Notes: a model not told the origin generated them from the letters alone. A DNA stretch of 53,429 nt from an uncultured Lachnospiraceae bacterium (GCA_910576815.1 CAJTKA010000004.1:112693-166121); one strand, 5' to 3'; shown: positions 35,596-44,764, counted from the first letter of the stretch. Numbers and translations: made by a program.

Positions 35596-37659
35596 ATGAA
35601 AAATACGGTTAAGCTAAAGGGGAGGATGAAGTCGTATCTGCAATCCTCCTTATATCTGGGATTTTTGCTCGCGGTCGTAGATATTTTGGTTTATATGCTG
35701 GACTATCGGGCAGGGCTCGCGATCACGGCATATCTGATTTTCTATATCGCGATCGTGCTGGCAATGATGCTTTACAACAAGCCCATTATCATCAATGAGC
35801 TGATTAGTTTTGCAACACAATACGGGCAGATTCAAAGACGGCTTCTGCGCGATCTGGAACTGCCGCATGCTCTGCTTGACGATACCGGTAAGATCATCTG
35901 GACCAACATTGCCTTTGAAAAGTTGACCCATCAGGAAAAAGGATTTCGCAAGTCGGTAACGGCTCTTTTTTCTTCCATCACCAAGGACAAGCTCCCCGGG
36001 CAGGAAGACACCGAAGACGAAGTAGAGTGCCGCGTGGAATATGAAAACGGAACTTATCTTGCGAAGCTGAAAAAGATCTCCCTAAAGGAGATGGCGGAAA
36101 ACAGCGATATCATCGAAGCGAAGGGGTATGACGGCTATCTGATCGCTCTCTACCTGTTTGACGAGACCGCCCTGCGGATCGCCTTAAAAGAGGTGGATGA
36201 CCAGTCTCTGGCGGTGGCTCTCATCTATTTGGATAACTATGAGGAGGCACTTGAGAGCGTGGAGGAAGTCAGACGTTCCCTCCTGATCGCCCTGATCGAC
36301 CGAAAGGTCAACAAATACATCGCAGCGCTGGACGGTATCTGTAAAAAGCTGGAAAAGGATAAGTATCTGGTCATCATGCGCAAGGAAGCGGCGACCCATC
36401 TGCAGGAGAACCGATTCGATCTGTTAGAGGATGTAAAGACCGTCAATATCGGAAATGAAATGGCAGTCACCATCAGTATCGGCATGGGCTTAAGCGGTCT
36501 TTCCTACGCACAGAATTACGAGTTTGCCAGAAACGCCATTGACATTGCTCTGGGGCGAGGCGGCGATCAGGCTGTGGTGAAGGTGCCTGAGAATGTGATC
36601 TACTACGGCGGCAAGAGCCAGCAGATAGAAAAGAGCACACGCGTCAAGGCAAGGGTAAAAGCACATGCCCTGCGAGAGATCATCTCCGTAAAGGACGAGG
36701 TCTACGTGATGGGACACCGCATTGGCGATGTGGACAGTTTCGGCGCATCTATCGGTATTTATCGGATTGCGCAGGCGTTGAATAAGAAAGCACATATCGT
36801 ATTAAATGATGTGACAAGCTCCATGCAGCCCATGGTAGAAATGTTCCGCGATAAAGAGGAATATGCGGAAGATATGATCGTAGGCAGCCAATTTGCCCTC
36901 GAGACAGTGGGCAATAATGCGGTGCTGGTGGTGGTGGATGTGAACAAACCAAGCATTACCGAATGCCCCGAACTGTTGAAGCGCTGTAAGTCCATCGTGG
37001 TCTTAGACCACCACAGACAGGGCACGGAGATCATTGAAAATGCGACCCTCTCCTATATTGAGGCTTACGCTTCTTCCGCCTGCGAGATGGTTTCGGAGAT
37101 TTTGCAGTACATCAGCGATGATTTGCGGCTGCGGCCCGAGGAAGCCGATTGCATGTATTCGGGCATCATGATCGATACCAATAATTTTATGACCAAAACA
37201 GGCGTCAGGACCTTCGAAGCGGCAGCATACCTGCGCAGGAACGGCGCGGATGTGACCCGTGTCAGAAAGCTGTTTCGAGACAACGCTGCCGAGTACAAGG
37301 CAAAGGCGGATGCCGTCAGTCAGGCGGAGATCTATCGCCAGTATTATGCGATATCGATCTGCACGGGCGAGGATGTGACAAGCCCCACTGTCGTGGGCGC
37401 ACAGGCGGCCAATGAACTCCTCAATATCAAAGGGATCCGCGCAAGCTTCATTTTAACGAGATATAACGGAATCATATATATTAGCGCGCGTTCAATCGAC
37501 GAAGTAAACGTGCAGGTCATCATGGAAAGAATGGGCGGCGGCGGTCATCTGAACGTGGCGGGCGCGCAGCTGGAAAACGGCACGCTGGAAGAAGGCATCG
37601 AGAGCATTAAGCGAACGCTTGACGCAATGATCGAGGAAGGTGAACTCGACGCCGACTAA
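35596..37659 (+). CDS. gdpP: Cyclic-di-AMP phosphodiesterase GdpP
   Basis: This membrane enzyme hydrolyses c-di-AMP and so affects osmolyte balance and wall stress. The 687 residues start at an ATG with GGAG 6 nt upstream. Two membrane helices span about 13-60. A degenerate PAS domain follows (LPHALLDDTGKIIWTNIAFE). Next is a degenerate GGDEF domain (ALIYLDNYEEALESVEEVRR, with GRGGDQAVVK in place of a working site). The DHH domain has VMGHRIGDVDSFGASIGI, VVLDHHRQG and IMIDTNNFMTKTG. The DHHA1 end has MGGGGHLNVAGAQL. A -10 box (TATACT) is at 35499-35504. It heads gdpP-rplI-dnaB. Confidence 0.95.
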   Translation: MKNTVKLKGRMKSYLQSSLYLGFLLAVVDILVYMLDYRAGLAITAYLIFYIAIVLAMMLYNKPIIINELISFATQYGQIQRRLLRDLELPHALLDDTGKIIWTNIAFEKLTHQEKGFRKSVTALFSSITKDKLPGQEDTEDEVECRVEYENGTYLAKLKKISLKEMAENSDIIEAKGYDGYLIALYLFDETALRIALKEVDDQSLAVALIYLDNYEEALESVEEVRRSLLIALIDRKVNKYIAALDGICKKLEKDKYLVIMRKEAATHLQENRFDLLEDVKTVNIGNEMAVTISIGMGLSGLSYAQNYEFARNAIDIALGRGGDQAVVKVPENVIYYGGKSQQIEKSTRVKARVKAHALREIISVKDEVYVMGHRIGDVDSFGASIGIYRIAQALNKKAHIVLNDVTSSMQPMVEMFRDKEEYAEDMIVGSQFALETVGNNAVLVVVDVNKPSITECPELLKRCKSIVVLDHHRQGTEIIENATLSYIEAYASSACEMVSEILQYISDDLRLRPEEADCMYSGIMIDTNNFMTKTGVRTFEAAAYLRRNGADVTRVRKLFRDNAAEYKAKADAVSQAEIYRQYYAISICTGEDVTSPTVVGAQAANELLNIKGIRASFILTRYNGIIYISARSIDEVNVQVIMERMGGGGHLNVAGAQLENGTLEEGIESIKRTLDAMIEEGELDAD

Positions 37660-37683
37660 ATACGGGAAAGGAAAACAAAAAAT

Positions 37684-38130
37684 ATGGAGATCATCTTATT
37701 GGAAGATGTAAAATCACTCGGGAAAAAGGGCGATATCGTGAAAGTCAGCGACGGATATGCACGCAACTTTGTGCTGCCGAAGAAACTGGGCGTGGAAGCG
37801 AACGCACAGCATAAAAATGATTTGAAACTCCAGAAAGCCAATGCGGACAAGGTGGCTGCGGAACAGCTTGCCGCTGCAAAGGACTTGGCAAAACTTCTCG
37901 AAACGAAAGAAGTAACGGTAAAAATCAAGTCCGGCGAGGGAGGCAGAACATTTGGTTCCGTTTCCTCCAAAGAAGTCGCGCAGGCGGCAAAAGACCAGTG
38001 CGGTCTGGAACTTGACAAGAAAAAGATTCAGCTTCCCGAACCCTTAAAAGCGCTCGGCGCATATGAGGTGGGTGTAAAGCTCCACCCGAAGGTAACAGGC
38101 AAATTAAAGGTGAAAGTAATCGAGGAATAA
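37684..38130 (+). CDS. rplI: 50S ribosomal protein L9
   Basis: This large-subunit protein has two globular ends joined by a long helix. The 148 residues show MEIILLEDVKSLGKKGDIVK, VSDGYARNFVLPKKLGVEAN, then the long connecting helix, then the C-terminal domain (GRTFGSVSSKEVAQAAKDQC). It lies 24 bp after gdpP, the usual Bacillota order. Confidence 0.97.
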   Translation: MEIILLEDVKSLGKKGDIVKVSDGYARNFVLPKKLGVEANAQHKNDLKLQKANADKVAAEQLAAAKDLAKLLETKEVTVKIKSGEGGRTFGSVSSKEVAQAAKDQCGLELDKKKIQLPEPLKALGAYEVGVKLHPKVTGKLKVKVIEE

Positions 38131-38149
38131 TTCGGAGGCAGGTTGTCAT

Positions 38150-39487
38150 TTGGCGGCAGAGGAAGCGTTATTAAAAAGAATATTACCGCACAGCATGGAA
38201 GCGGAGCAGTCTGTCGTCGGCGCCATGATCATGGATGCGGAAGCGATTGTAGCGGCATCGGAAATCGTGACGGCAGAGGATTTTTACAATAAACAGTACG
38301 GCGTCCTCTTTGACGCCATGGTGGAGTTAAACGATGAGGGAAAACCTGTCGATCTGGTGACGCTGCAGGATCGTCTGAAAGAAAAGGATGTACCTTCCGA
38401 AGTCGCCAGTCCTGAGTTTATCAGAGATTTGATCACGGCAGTACCGACCTCTGCCAATGTGAAATACTATGCGGGTATCGTGGCCGATAAGGCAGTGCTG
38501 CGGCGGCTGATCCGCCTGAATGAAGAAATCGCTAACGACTGCTATGTGGGGAAAGAGAGCCTGGAGACCATTCTCGAGGATACGGAGAAACGTATCTTTG
38601 ATTTGATCCAGCGGCGGGGCGGCGGCGAGTTTGTTCCCATCAGACAGATTGTGATGAACGTGATGGACAATATCGAGCGGGCATCCCGTAACAAAGGTAA
38701 TGTTACGGGCGTGGCGACGGGCTTTCTCGACTTAGATTACAGGACAGCAGGCTTACAACCCTCCGACCTCATCCTGATCGCTGCGAGGCCTTCCATGGGT
38801 AAGACAGCCTTTGTTCTGAATGTAGCCGAATATGTGGCCTTTAAGCAAAAAAAGACCGTGGCGGTATTTAGTCTGGAAATGTCCAAGGAACAGCTTGTGA
38901 ACCGACTTTTCGCTATGGAGGCCAAAGTGGACTCCCAGCATCTGCGGACGGGAAACCTTTCGGATGCGGAGTGGGAAAAGCTGATCGAGAGTGCGGCCGA
39001 GATTGGAAAGTCAAACCTCATCATAGACGATACACCCGGCATCAGCGTTTCGGAGCTTCGCTCCAAATGCCGCAAATATAAGCTGGAGCACAACCTGGAG
39101 ATGATCATCATCGACTATTTACAGCTCATGTCAGGAAGCGGCCGCTCGACCGATTCCAGACAGCAGGAGATCTCGGATATCTCCCGCTCCCTAAAGGCGC
39201 TTGCCAGAGAGCTTCGGGTGCCCGTGGTAGCGCTCTCGCAGCTTTCCCGCGCGGTCGAACAGCGGCCGGACCACAGACCCATGCTTTCGGATCTGCGTGA
39301 GTCGGGAGCCATCGAGCAGGACGCGGACGTTGTGATGTTCCTCTACCGCGACGATTATTACAATAAGGATACCGAAAAGAAAGGCATCGCTGAAGTCATT
39401 ATCGCAAAGCAGAGAAACGGTCCCATCGGAACGGTGGAGCTGGTATGGCTGCCCGATTACACAAAATTTGCAAACTTGGCAAAATAG
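38150..39487 (+). CDS. dnaB: Replicative DNA helicase
   Basis: This is the hexameric fork helicase (DnaC in Bacillus naming). The 445 residues have the N-terminal helical domain beginning LPHSMEAEQSVVGAMIMDAE, a linker, and the RecA-like domain with GFLDLDYRTAGLQPSDLILI, Walker A AARPSMGKTAF near 214-224, VAVFSLEMSKEQLVNRLFAM and the Walker B-like MIIIDYLQLMSG. VALSQLSRAVEQRPDHRP and DLRESGAIEQDADVVMFLYR follow. The start is a TTG at 38150 with GGAGG 11 nt before it; no ATG or GTG fits. No intein is present. Confidence 0.96.
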   Translation: MAAEEALLKRILPHSMEAEQSVVGAMIMDAEAIVAASEIVTAEDFYNKQYGVLFDAMVELNDEGKPVDLVTLQDRLKEKDVPSEVASPEFIRDLITAVPTSANVKYYAGIVADKAVLRRLIRLNEEIANDCYVGKESLETILEDTEKRIFDLIQRRGGGEFVPIRQIVMNVMDNIERASRNKGNVTGVATGFLDLDYRTAGLQPSDLILIAARPSMGKTAFVLNVAEYVAFKQKKTVAVFSLEMSKEQLVNRLFAMEAKVDSQHLRTGNLSDAEWEKLIESAAEIGKSNLIIDDTPGISVSELRSKCRKYKLEHNLEMIIIDYLQLMSGSGRSTDSRQQEISDISRSLKALARELRVPVVALSQLSRAVEQRPDHRPMLSDLRESGAIEQDADVVMFLYRDDYYNKDTEKKGIAEVIIAKQRNGPIGTVELVWLPDYTKFANLAK

Positions 39488-39545
39488 TTCAGTCAGAGCA
39501 TCTTCCGGACGGCAAATCATGCTCGCATGAATTTACACAACACAC

Positions 39546-39582
39546 AAAAGAGACGACCCTAACCGGGAACGTCTCTTTTTTT
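39546..39582 (+). terminator. Terminator after dnaB
   Basis: A 10-bp stem, AAAAGAGACG/CGTCTCTTTT, with a 14-nt loop ends in a run of seven T. It lies between dnaB and the MerR-like gene, only 20 bp before the latter's ATG, so the next gene must rely on read-through or a hidden promoter. Confidence 0.85.
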
Positions 39583-39601
39583 AACGTGAAAGGAGAAAAG
39601 A

Positions 39602-40369
39602 ATGGCGGAAAAGACAGTATATTACATTTCAGAAGCCTCAAAACTGGTACAGGTGGAGCCGCATGTGCTCCGTTACTGGGAGGACGAGCTTGCGCTTCCC
39701 ATCGGGCGTAACGAGATGGGACATCGAAGTTACACACAGGAGGACATTGAACGTTTTCGGCAGATCAAACACCTTAAGGAACAGGGGCTGCAGCTTAGGG
39801 CCATACGGATGGTGCTGCACGGAGAATATGCCTTTCCGCTGACAGACAACGGGGAAACTTCTAAGCATGAAGAAGCAATGGCCATGCATTCCGAAACAAC
39901 CCCTTTATTGAAAGGTGGGGAAATTGAAAAAATGGATCAGTATGAGGTGGTAGAACATGAAATGCAGGAAAAGGTGGAGGATATGATAATGAAAAAAGCG
40001 AAAAAGTATATGGTCACAATGACAAAGGGAAAGGAAACTGTAATGGAGCTTCCCCGGGAAGAAATGCAGGAGTATGAGGATCCCGCTGATGATGAAAAAG
40101 CAAAGAAAGCTGCCAGATTACAGTATCTGCTGCAGCATCTGGTAACGGATGCGGTTAAAAATGCAAACCGTGAGATGTGTACGGAAATCAAGGAGAGTAT
40201 CTTAAAGGAGCTGGATTATCAGTTCAGACAGCAGGAGGAGCGAGACGAAGCGCACTGGAAGCAGGAGGAAGAACATTACCGTAAAATCGACGAGATGATC
40301 CGTCAGCGGCACCAGCCCAAAGAACGCTTTGGCATCGGCAAAAAGAAAGAACCGCTTCCCCAGAAATAG
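39602..40369 (+). CDS. MerR-type helix-turn-helix protein with charged helical tail
   Basis: This 255-residue predicted DNA-binding protein starts at an ATG with GGAG upstream. The MerR-like winged helix covers about 5-72: YYISEASKLVQVEPHVLRYW, EDELALPIGRNEMGHRSYTQ, EDIERFRQIKHLKEQGLQLR. The tail is highly charged and helical, ending in RQQEERDEAHWKQEEEHYRK. No effector-binding domain or Cys cluster is visible. Similar proteins follow dnaB in related Clostridia, but no target is known to me. It is not a standard drug or metal-sensing MerR. Confidence 0.8.
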   Translation: MAEKTVYYISEASKLVQVEPHVLRYWEDELALPIGRNEMGHRSYTQEDIERFRQIKHLKEQGLQLRAIRMVLHGEYAFPLTDNGETSKHEEAMAMHSETTPLLKGGEIEKMDQYEVVEHEMQEKVEDMIMKKAKKYMVTMTKGKETVMELPREEMQEYEDPADDEKAKKAARLQYLLQHLVTDAVKNANREMCTEIKESILKELDYQFRQQEERDEAHWKQEEEHYRKIDEMIRQRHQPKERFGIGKKKEPLPQK

Positions 40370-40405
40370 GAGAACGGTCCTTTCGTCATCCGTCTGTATC
40401 AGAGA

Positions 40406-40576
40406 TCAACCCTGAGAGATGGAACCCGTCGGGCAGACGCCTGCGCAGGATCCGCAGTCGATGCACTTATCGGGATCAATCTCAAATTTACCGTCGCCCA
40501 TGCTGATCGCGCCAACCGGACACTGACCCTCACATGCACCGCATGCAACACAAGCATCACTGATTACATATGCCAT
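40406..40576 (-). CDS. 2[4Fe-4S] ferredoxin, clostridial type
   Basis: This small electron carrier has 56 residues. Two CxxCxxC...CP clusters are complete: Cys9, 12, 15 and 19, and Cys38, 41, 44 and 48. The sequence begins MAYVISDACVACGACEGQCP and the second cluster reads CIDCGSCAGVCP. The ATG at 40576 has a strong AAGGAGGG 7 nt before it. It is monocistronic, convergent with the MerR-like gene, and divergent from the histidine kinase. It probably serves pyruvate:ferredoxin oxidoreductase and hydrogenase type reactions, as in other fermenters. Confidence 0.95.
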   Translation of the reverse strand: MAYVISDACVACGACEGQCPVGAISMGDGKFEIDPDKCIDCGSCAGVCPTGSISQG

Positions 40577-40674
40577 GACTATACCCTCCTTATGTGTTAA
40601 ATGTAATTGATAGCAATATCAATCTTACCTACCTATTTTAATATAAAAGCTGCGATTATACAAGTAGTAAAATA

Positions 40675-40703
40675 TTGACTTTCCCCTTTTCAATAGGTAG
40701 AAT
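40675..40703 (+). promoter_or_regulatory. Promoter of the hybrid histidine kinase
   Basis: TTGACT (40675-40680) and TAGAAT (40698-40703) are exactly 17 bp apart, 42 bp before the ATG at 40746. Confidence 0.65.
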
Positions 40704-40745
40704 GAGTGTGAGAAGAATGATTACCGTGAGGAAAACAGCAATACT

Positions 40746-43721
40746 ATGAGAAAAGACAAAAAAATACAACTAATCAAAAAGATGCGGAATAATATCGTTG
40801 TACTGTGTGCATTCATTCTTGTGATCGTGCTCTGCACCGTTATTCTGCGCCGCACTCTCTGGGATAACACCAATCAGATGGGTCTGACACTGGTAGAAAA
40901 CTATACCTCATCTGAAGAAAGCACCATGCGCAGCTGTGAATCCATTCTGACGCTCAGCGTAGGCTATGTCGAAGATCGCGAAAAATCAGGCATTACAATA
41001 GAAGAACTGCGGGAAGGCCTTTATCCTTTTATGAACGGCCTGACAGAAATGTACGGCAGCGGCAATATCCGTATCTACGGAAAGGCCTTTCACGCTACTG
41101 AGATGATCTCCAATGATCCGCGCATGGAAAAATTGACGGGAGACGAAATAACGGACAGGGAATTTTATAAAAGTGCGCTGGCTGCTGAAGGCCAAATAAC
41201 GCTCTCTCCCGCATACGTGGATGAAGTGACAGGCATTCCCATCGTCACCATGTGTAAGGTGATCCCCGATACGGGAAGTTTCCTCGCTATTGATATTACT
41301 CCCGCCTGCTTTGACCTGGAGAATGAAAACCTTGTATTACCGGCAGATTCCTCCTATTACCTGGTAGATGGCAAAAAGACTCTGCTTTACTATAACTCCT
41401 GCTGGGATTATCAGCGCGATGAATTTCAGGTGCTGGTGAACAGTTACATAGAAGATGCGGACTGCAACATGGAAAGGCATGTGCTGGAAGACGTGACACC
41501 ATCTGACGGCATTGTCCGCAATGTCTATTTTTATCATCTGGATAACGGGTGGACGGGAATTTTGACCATTCCCAGAGACGGCATTCTCTCCGGCGCAGAT
41601 ACCTTTTTGTATATCTGCGTACTGCTCATCTTACTTGGCGTGGCGGTCTTCCTTTTTCAACTGCTGCGCGAATACAGGAATCAGAAAGCAAATCAGGCGC
41701 TGCTTGATGAAAATGACAGGATGGCGGAACAGACGAGGATTTACAGTAACGCCATGGACAGCACGACGCGTGCCTGCCGCTCGATTTGCTATGTGGACGT
41801 AAAACATGAAACCAGCGAAAGGGTCTATCCGCGGGACGAAACTTCTTCCCATTGGGAAGACTACCATGCCCAGATGGAAAAACTCTTTCAGCGCGGGATC
41901 GTGGCAGGCGAACACTACGAGCAGTTGAAGGAGTTCCTGCATCTGAATCATATTAGACAAGAACTTGCCGACAAAGATCATATTGAATTACAGTTCAAGA
42001 TGAAGCGGCAGGACGGCGATGACTATGAGTGGTGTTCTGTTGTCGTCACCAGCGCTGAAGAAGAAAATGGCGAATTGACGGCAATCACTATCACTGTACG
42101 TAATATTGACGATGTGATACGCCGCGAGGAAGAACAGCGCGATATGCTTGCCCACGCAGTGGAGCGGGCGGAAGCGGCAAACCATGCCAAGAGCGATTTC
42201 CTCTCCCGCATGAGTCACGATATCCGTACCCCCATGAATGCAATCCTGGGTATGACCTCTGTCGCTGCCATGCACATTGACGATAAGGAACGCGTGCTTG
42301 ACGCCCTGTCAAAGATTACGGTCTCCGGGAAACATCTTCTGGGCCTGATCAATGAGGTGCTGGATATGAGCCGCATCGAGAGCGGCAAGGTCAGCCTGAC
42401 GGAGAACGCCTTTAACCTCTCTGATACAATAGAAAGTCTTTTAACAGTATTCCGCTCTCAGATGGATGAAAAGGGACTTGCACTGGATGCCGGTGTTGTT
42501 CAGCTTGCGCATGAAAATGTTCTCGGAGATGAGCAGCATCTGCAGCAGATTTTTATGAATATCATGGGAAATGCCGTTAAATTCACGCCCACAGGCGGAA
42601 AGATCAGCATTCAGATCGAAGAAAAGACCTCCCATATTTCCGGTTTTGGCTGTTATGAATTTATCTTTGAAGATACCGGCATCGGCATGGAAAAAGAATA
42701 TGTAGACAAAATATTTGAACCGTTCTCCCGTGCGGCTGATTCCCGCATTGATAAAATCGAGGGAACGGGTCTTGGTATGTCCATTGCCGTCAATATCGCC
42801 CGTATGATGAACGGCGACATCAAAGTCGAGAGTGAACCCGGAAAAGGCTCCAAATTTACGGTTATCGTATATCTGAAACTGGATGATATGACAGAATCTG
42901 ATTTGGCGGTTTACAGCGGCTTGTCGATTCTTGTCGTAGACGATGAGGAAACCGCATGTGAAAGCACCTGTGAAATGCTGCGCAGCCTCGGTATGAACGC
43001 GGAGTACGTACTCAACGGCGACGCAGCCGTACAGCGGCTGGCAGGGGCAGACGGCAGCAAATTCGCAGTCGTGATCCTTGATTGGAAAATGCCCGGCAAA
43101 GACGGCGTAGAGACAACAAAAGAAATCCGCCAAACTGTGGGCGATGCCGTTTCCATCGTGATACAATCCGCCTATGACTGGGCCGATATCGAGTCGGAGG
43201 CTCTTGCCGCCGGCGTAAACTCCTTTATTGGGAAACCGCTGTTCCGTTCCCGACTGATGCGCGTACTGAAAGACACTCTGGGACAGGATCAGGAGGAAGA
43301 AGAAGTTTCCGCTCTTGATAAATTCCGTCAGAAAGATTTTTCCGGACGGCGTGTCCTTCTCGTGGAAGATAATGAGATCAATATCGAAGTAGCCAAGGAA
43401 CTTCTGAGTATCGTCGGAATCCAGGTAGAAACGGCAATGAACGGAAAGCTGGCCGTCGAAGCTGTGACAGAGAAGGAACCCGGCTACTATGACCTTATTT
43501 TTATGGACATTCAGATGCCGGTCATGAACGGATATGAGGCCGCCAAAGCGATCCGCGCCTCTGAGAGAGAGGACCTGAAAAAGATTCCTATCGTGGCCAT
43601 GACGGCGGACGCCTTTGCAGATGATATCAGGAGGTCTGAGGAGGCAGGGATGAACGCCCATGTTTCCAAGCCTGTGGATATCGAGATGCTGGAAGACGCG
43701 CTGAAAAAGTGGATTGCGTAA
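40746..43721 (+). CDS. Hybrid sensor histidine kinase with two receiver domains
   Basis: This 991-residue membrane sensor has all signalling parts in one chain. The first membrane helix (IVVLCAFILVIVLCTVIL) is at about 18-35. A large outside sensor domain, Cache-like, spans about 40-275. A second membrane helix (TFLYICVLLILLGVAVFLFQ) is at about 287-306. A PAS-like domain is at about 330-460. The HisKA domain reads FLSRMSHDIRTPMNAILGM with His491. The ATPase domain has NIMGNAVKFT, FEDTGIGM and GTGLGMSIA. Receiver 1 has Asp779 in VVILDWKMPGKDG and receiver 2 has Asp921 in LIFMDIQMPVMNG. There is no output domain or adjacent regulator, so the signal must pass to an unlinked partner. The ligand is unknown. 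Confidence 0.92.
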   Translation: MRKDKKIQLIKKMRNNIVVLCAFILVIVLCTVILRRTLWDNTNQMGLTLVENYTSSEESTMRSCESILTLSVGYVEDREKSGITIEELREGLYPFMNGLTEMYGSGNIRIYGKAFHATEMISNDPRMEKLTGDEITDREFYKSALAAEGQITLSPAYVDEVTGIPIVTMCKVIPDTGSFLAIDITPACFDLENENLVLPADSSYYLVDGKKTLLYYNSCWDYQRDEFQVLVNSYIEDADCNMERHVLEDVTPSDGIVRNVYFYHLDNGWTGILTIPRDGILSGADTFLYICVLLILLGVAVFLFQLLREYRNQKANQALLDENDRMAEQTRIYSNAMDSTTRACRSICYVDVKHETSERVYPRDETSSHWEDYHAQMEKLFQRGIVAGEHYEQLKEFLHLNHIRQELADKDHIELQFKMKRQDGDDYEWCSVVVTSAEEENGELTAITITVRNIDDVIRREEEQRDMLAHAVERAEAANHAKSDFLSRMSHDIRTPMNAILGMTSVAAMHIDDKERVLDALSKITVSGKHLLGLINEVLDMSRIESGKVSLTENAFNLSDTIESLLTVFRSQMDEKGLALDAGVVQLAHENVLGDEQHLQQIFMNIMGNAVKFTPTGGKISIQIEEKTSHISGFGCYEFIFEDTGIGMEKEYVDKIFEPFSRAADSRIDKIEGTGLGMSIAVNIARMMNGDIKVESEPGKGSKFTVIVYLKLDDMTESDLAVYSGLSILVVDDEETACESTCEMLRSLGMNAEYVLNGDAAVQRLAGADGSKFAVVILDWKMPGKDGVETTKEIRQTVGDAVSIVIQSAYDWADIESEALAAGVNSFIGKPLFRSRLMRVLKDTLGQDQEEEEVSALDKFRQKDFSGRRVLLVEDNEINIEVAKELLSIVGIQVETAMNGKLAVEAVTEKEPGYYDLIFMDIQMPVMNGYEAAKAIRASEREDLKKIPIVAMTADAFADDIRRSEEAGMNAHVSKPVDIEMLEDALKKWIA

Positions 43722-43748
43722 ACGAAATAACATTTATTCAAAAGTTTC

Positions 43749-43777
43749 TTGACAAACATTTTTGAAACATATATACT
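43749..43777 (+). promoter_or_regulatory. Near-consensus promoter of RNA module 1
   Basis: A perfect TTGACA (43749-43754) and TATACT (43772-43777) are separated by exactly 17 bp. GAGTAA, the first arm of the RNA module, begins 10 nt after the -10 box, so transcription should start at or just before the structured element. Confidence 0.8.
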
Positions 43778-43783
43778 GAACAT

Positions 43784-44011
43784 AACGAGTAAACCTAGAA
43801 AGCCCCTCTCGGGGCTTTCAGCGTCATAAGACGCATCCGTGCAATCGCACAAAAGGCAGTTTCTGCCGCTTACTCAAATTTGTAACTGGAAAACAGAAAA
43901 CGCGGCGGAGGCAGTCAATGCAGGACTACATAGACTCTATGGACAAGGACTCAGCCTTTCACCCGAGATATAGATCATCATCTCAGAATGAAGGCAGGCA
44001 CCTCCCGCCGC
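43784..44011 (+). ncRNA. Structured RNA module 1 upstream of the Uma2 gene
   Basis: The first part (43786-43876) is closed by GAGTAA/TTACTC (43787-43792 with 43870-43875). It contains four hairpins: GAAAGCCCC/GGGGCTTTC (43798-43819), GCGTC/GACGC (43821-43834), GTGC-aatc-GCAC (43839-43850) and GGCAG-ttt-CTGCC (43855-43867). The second part is closed by GCGGCGGAGG (43902-43911) with CCTCCCGCCGC (44001-44011) and has small helices inside. An open frame through it (from 43918) has a plausible ribosome site but looks unlike protein. A related module lies inverted at 44708-44842. No known RNA family was recognised. Confidence 0.6.
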
Positions 44012-44055
44012 AGCACGAAAGCAACCCGCAAAGGGTATGCGGAACGGAGGATGTT

Positions 44056-44646
44056 ATGGAAGTCAGAAGACCGGAAAATTGGAAACGAGAGGAAAAATTC
44101 ACAATGTTAAAAGGTGGAAAAGGCTATACGATCGCGGATATTGAGGCGCTCCCCGAGGGGGAACGGGCGGAGCTGATCGACGGGGAGCTGTTTCGGATGG
44201 ATGCGCCGACATGGACGCATCAGGATATTCTTACGCAAATGATGATCGAAATCAGTCTATATATTAGGAAAAAGAAAGGAAAATGCAGAGTTCTTCCAGC
44301 TCCCTTCGCAGTATATATCAAAAAGGACAATCGCAACTATGTAGAGCCTGACATCTCCGTGATCTGCGATGAGAAAAAGAAAAGCGAAAAAGGCTGCCAA
44401 GGCGCACCTGACTGGATGATAGAAATTGTCTCACCCTCAAGCAAAAAGATGGACTACGAGAAAAAGGTCACCCTCTACCGCGAAGCAGGAGCACGGGAAT
44501 ACTGGATCGTAGATCCCGAGACGGAGATGGTCACGGTGTATGATTTTGAGAACAACGGAAGTACGCAATATGCCTTTTCAGAGCGAATCAGGGTGGGGAT
44601 TTTTGAGGATCTTTGGCTGTGTCTGGCGGAGATGGATTTGAGCTGA
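44056..44646 (+). CDS. Uma2-family (DUF820) PD-(D/E)XK nuclease-like protein
   Basis: This is a 196-residue protein of the Uma2 fold, related to restriction endonucleases. The start at 44056 has GGAGG 7 nt upstream; an ATG at 44104 is a weaker alternative and 43918 would translate the RNA module. Motifs are YTIADIEALPEGERAELIDG near 26-45, HQDILTQMMIEISLYIR near 56-72, the active-site-like YVEPDISVICDEKK, then PDWMIEIVSPSSKKMDYEKK with the Glu and Lys spaced as in the family, and YREAGAREYWIVDPE. Cellular function of the family is not settled. It sits alone between two convergent RNA modules, an unusual setting. Confidence 0.82.
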   Translation: MEVRRPENWKREEKFTMLKGGKGYTIADIEALPEGERAELIDGELFRMDAPTWTHQDILTQMMIEISLYIRKKKGKCRVLPAPFAVYIKKDNRNYVEPDISVICDEKKKSEKGCQGAPDWMIEIVSPSSKKMDYEKKVTLYREAGAREYWIVDPETEMVTVYDFENNGSTQYAFSERIRVGIFEDLWLCLAEMDLS

Positions 44647-44707
44647 AGGAAACAGCGCCAGAACAGTGCGCAATCTATCAAAACATCGTATAAATACAAG
44701 CAAGCAT

Positions 44708-44764
44708 AAAGACAGCGGGAAGGTATACTGTGAAACCTGGTTTCGACAGTCCCGCTGCGTCTTT
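44708..44764 (-). other. Long hairpin at the end of RNA module 2
   Basis: The outer arms AAAGACAGCGGGA and TCCCGCTGCGTCTTT pair with a 2-nt bulge, and an inner stem pairs ACTGTGAAACC with GGTTTCGACAGT. It lies 61 bp after the Uma2 stop and directly downstream of module 2 on the minus strand. It may end both transcripts, though the T-tracts are short. Confidence 0.55.

Noticed and set aside
38150..39487. Intein or frameshift in dnaB because of the TTG start
   Set aside because: The protein is full length and continuous; GGAGG precedes the TTG, so it is just a rare start codon.
42441..43733. 430-residue minus-strand open frame
   Set aside because: It is the antisense shadow of the hybrid histidine kinase.
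43918..44055. Extension of the Uma2 protein upstream to an ATG at 43918 with a plausible ribosome site
   Set aside because: The added 46 residues look like random translation and the DNA forms the long GCGGCGGAGG hairpin domain of RNA module 1. The ATG at 44056 has its own GGAGG.
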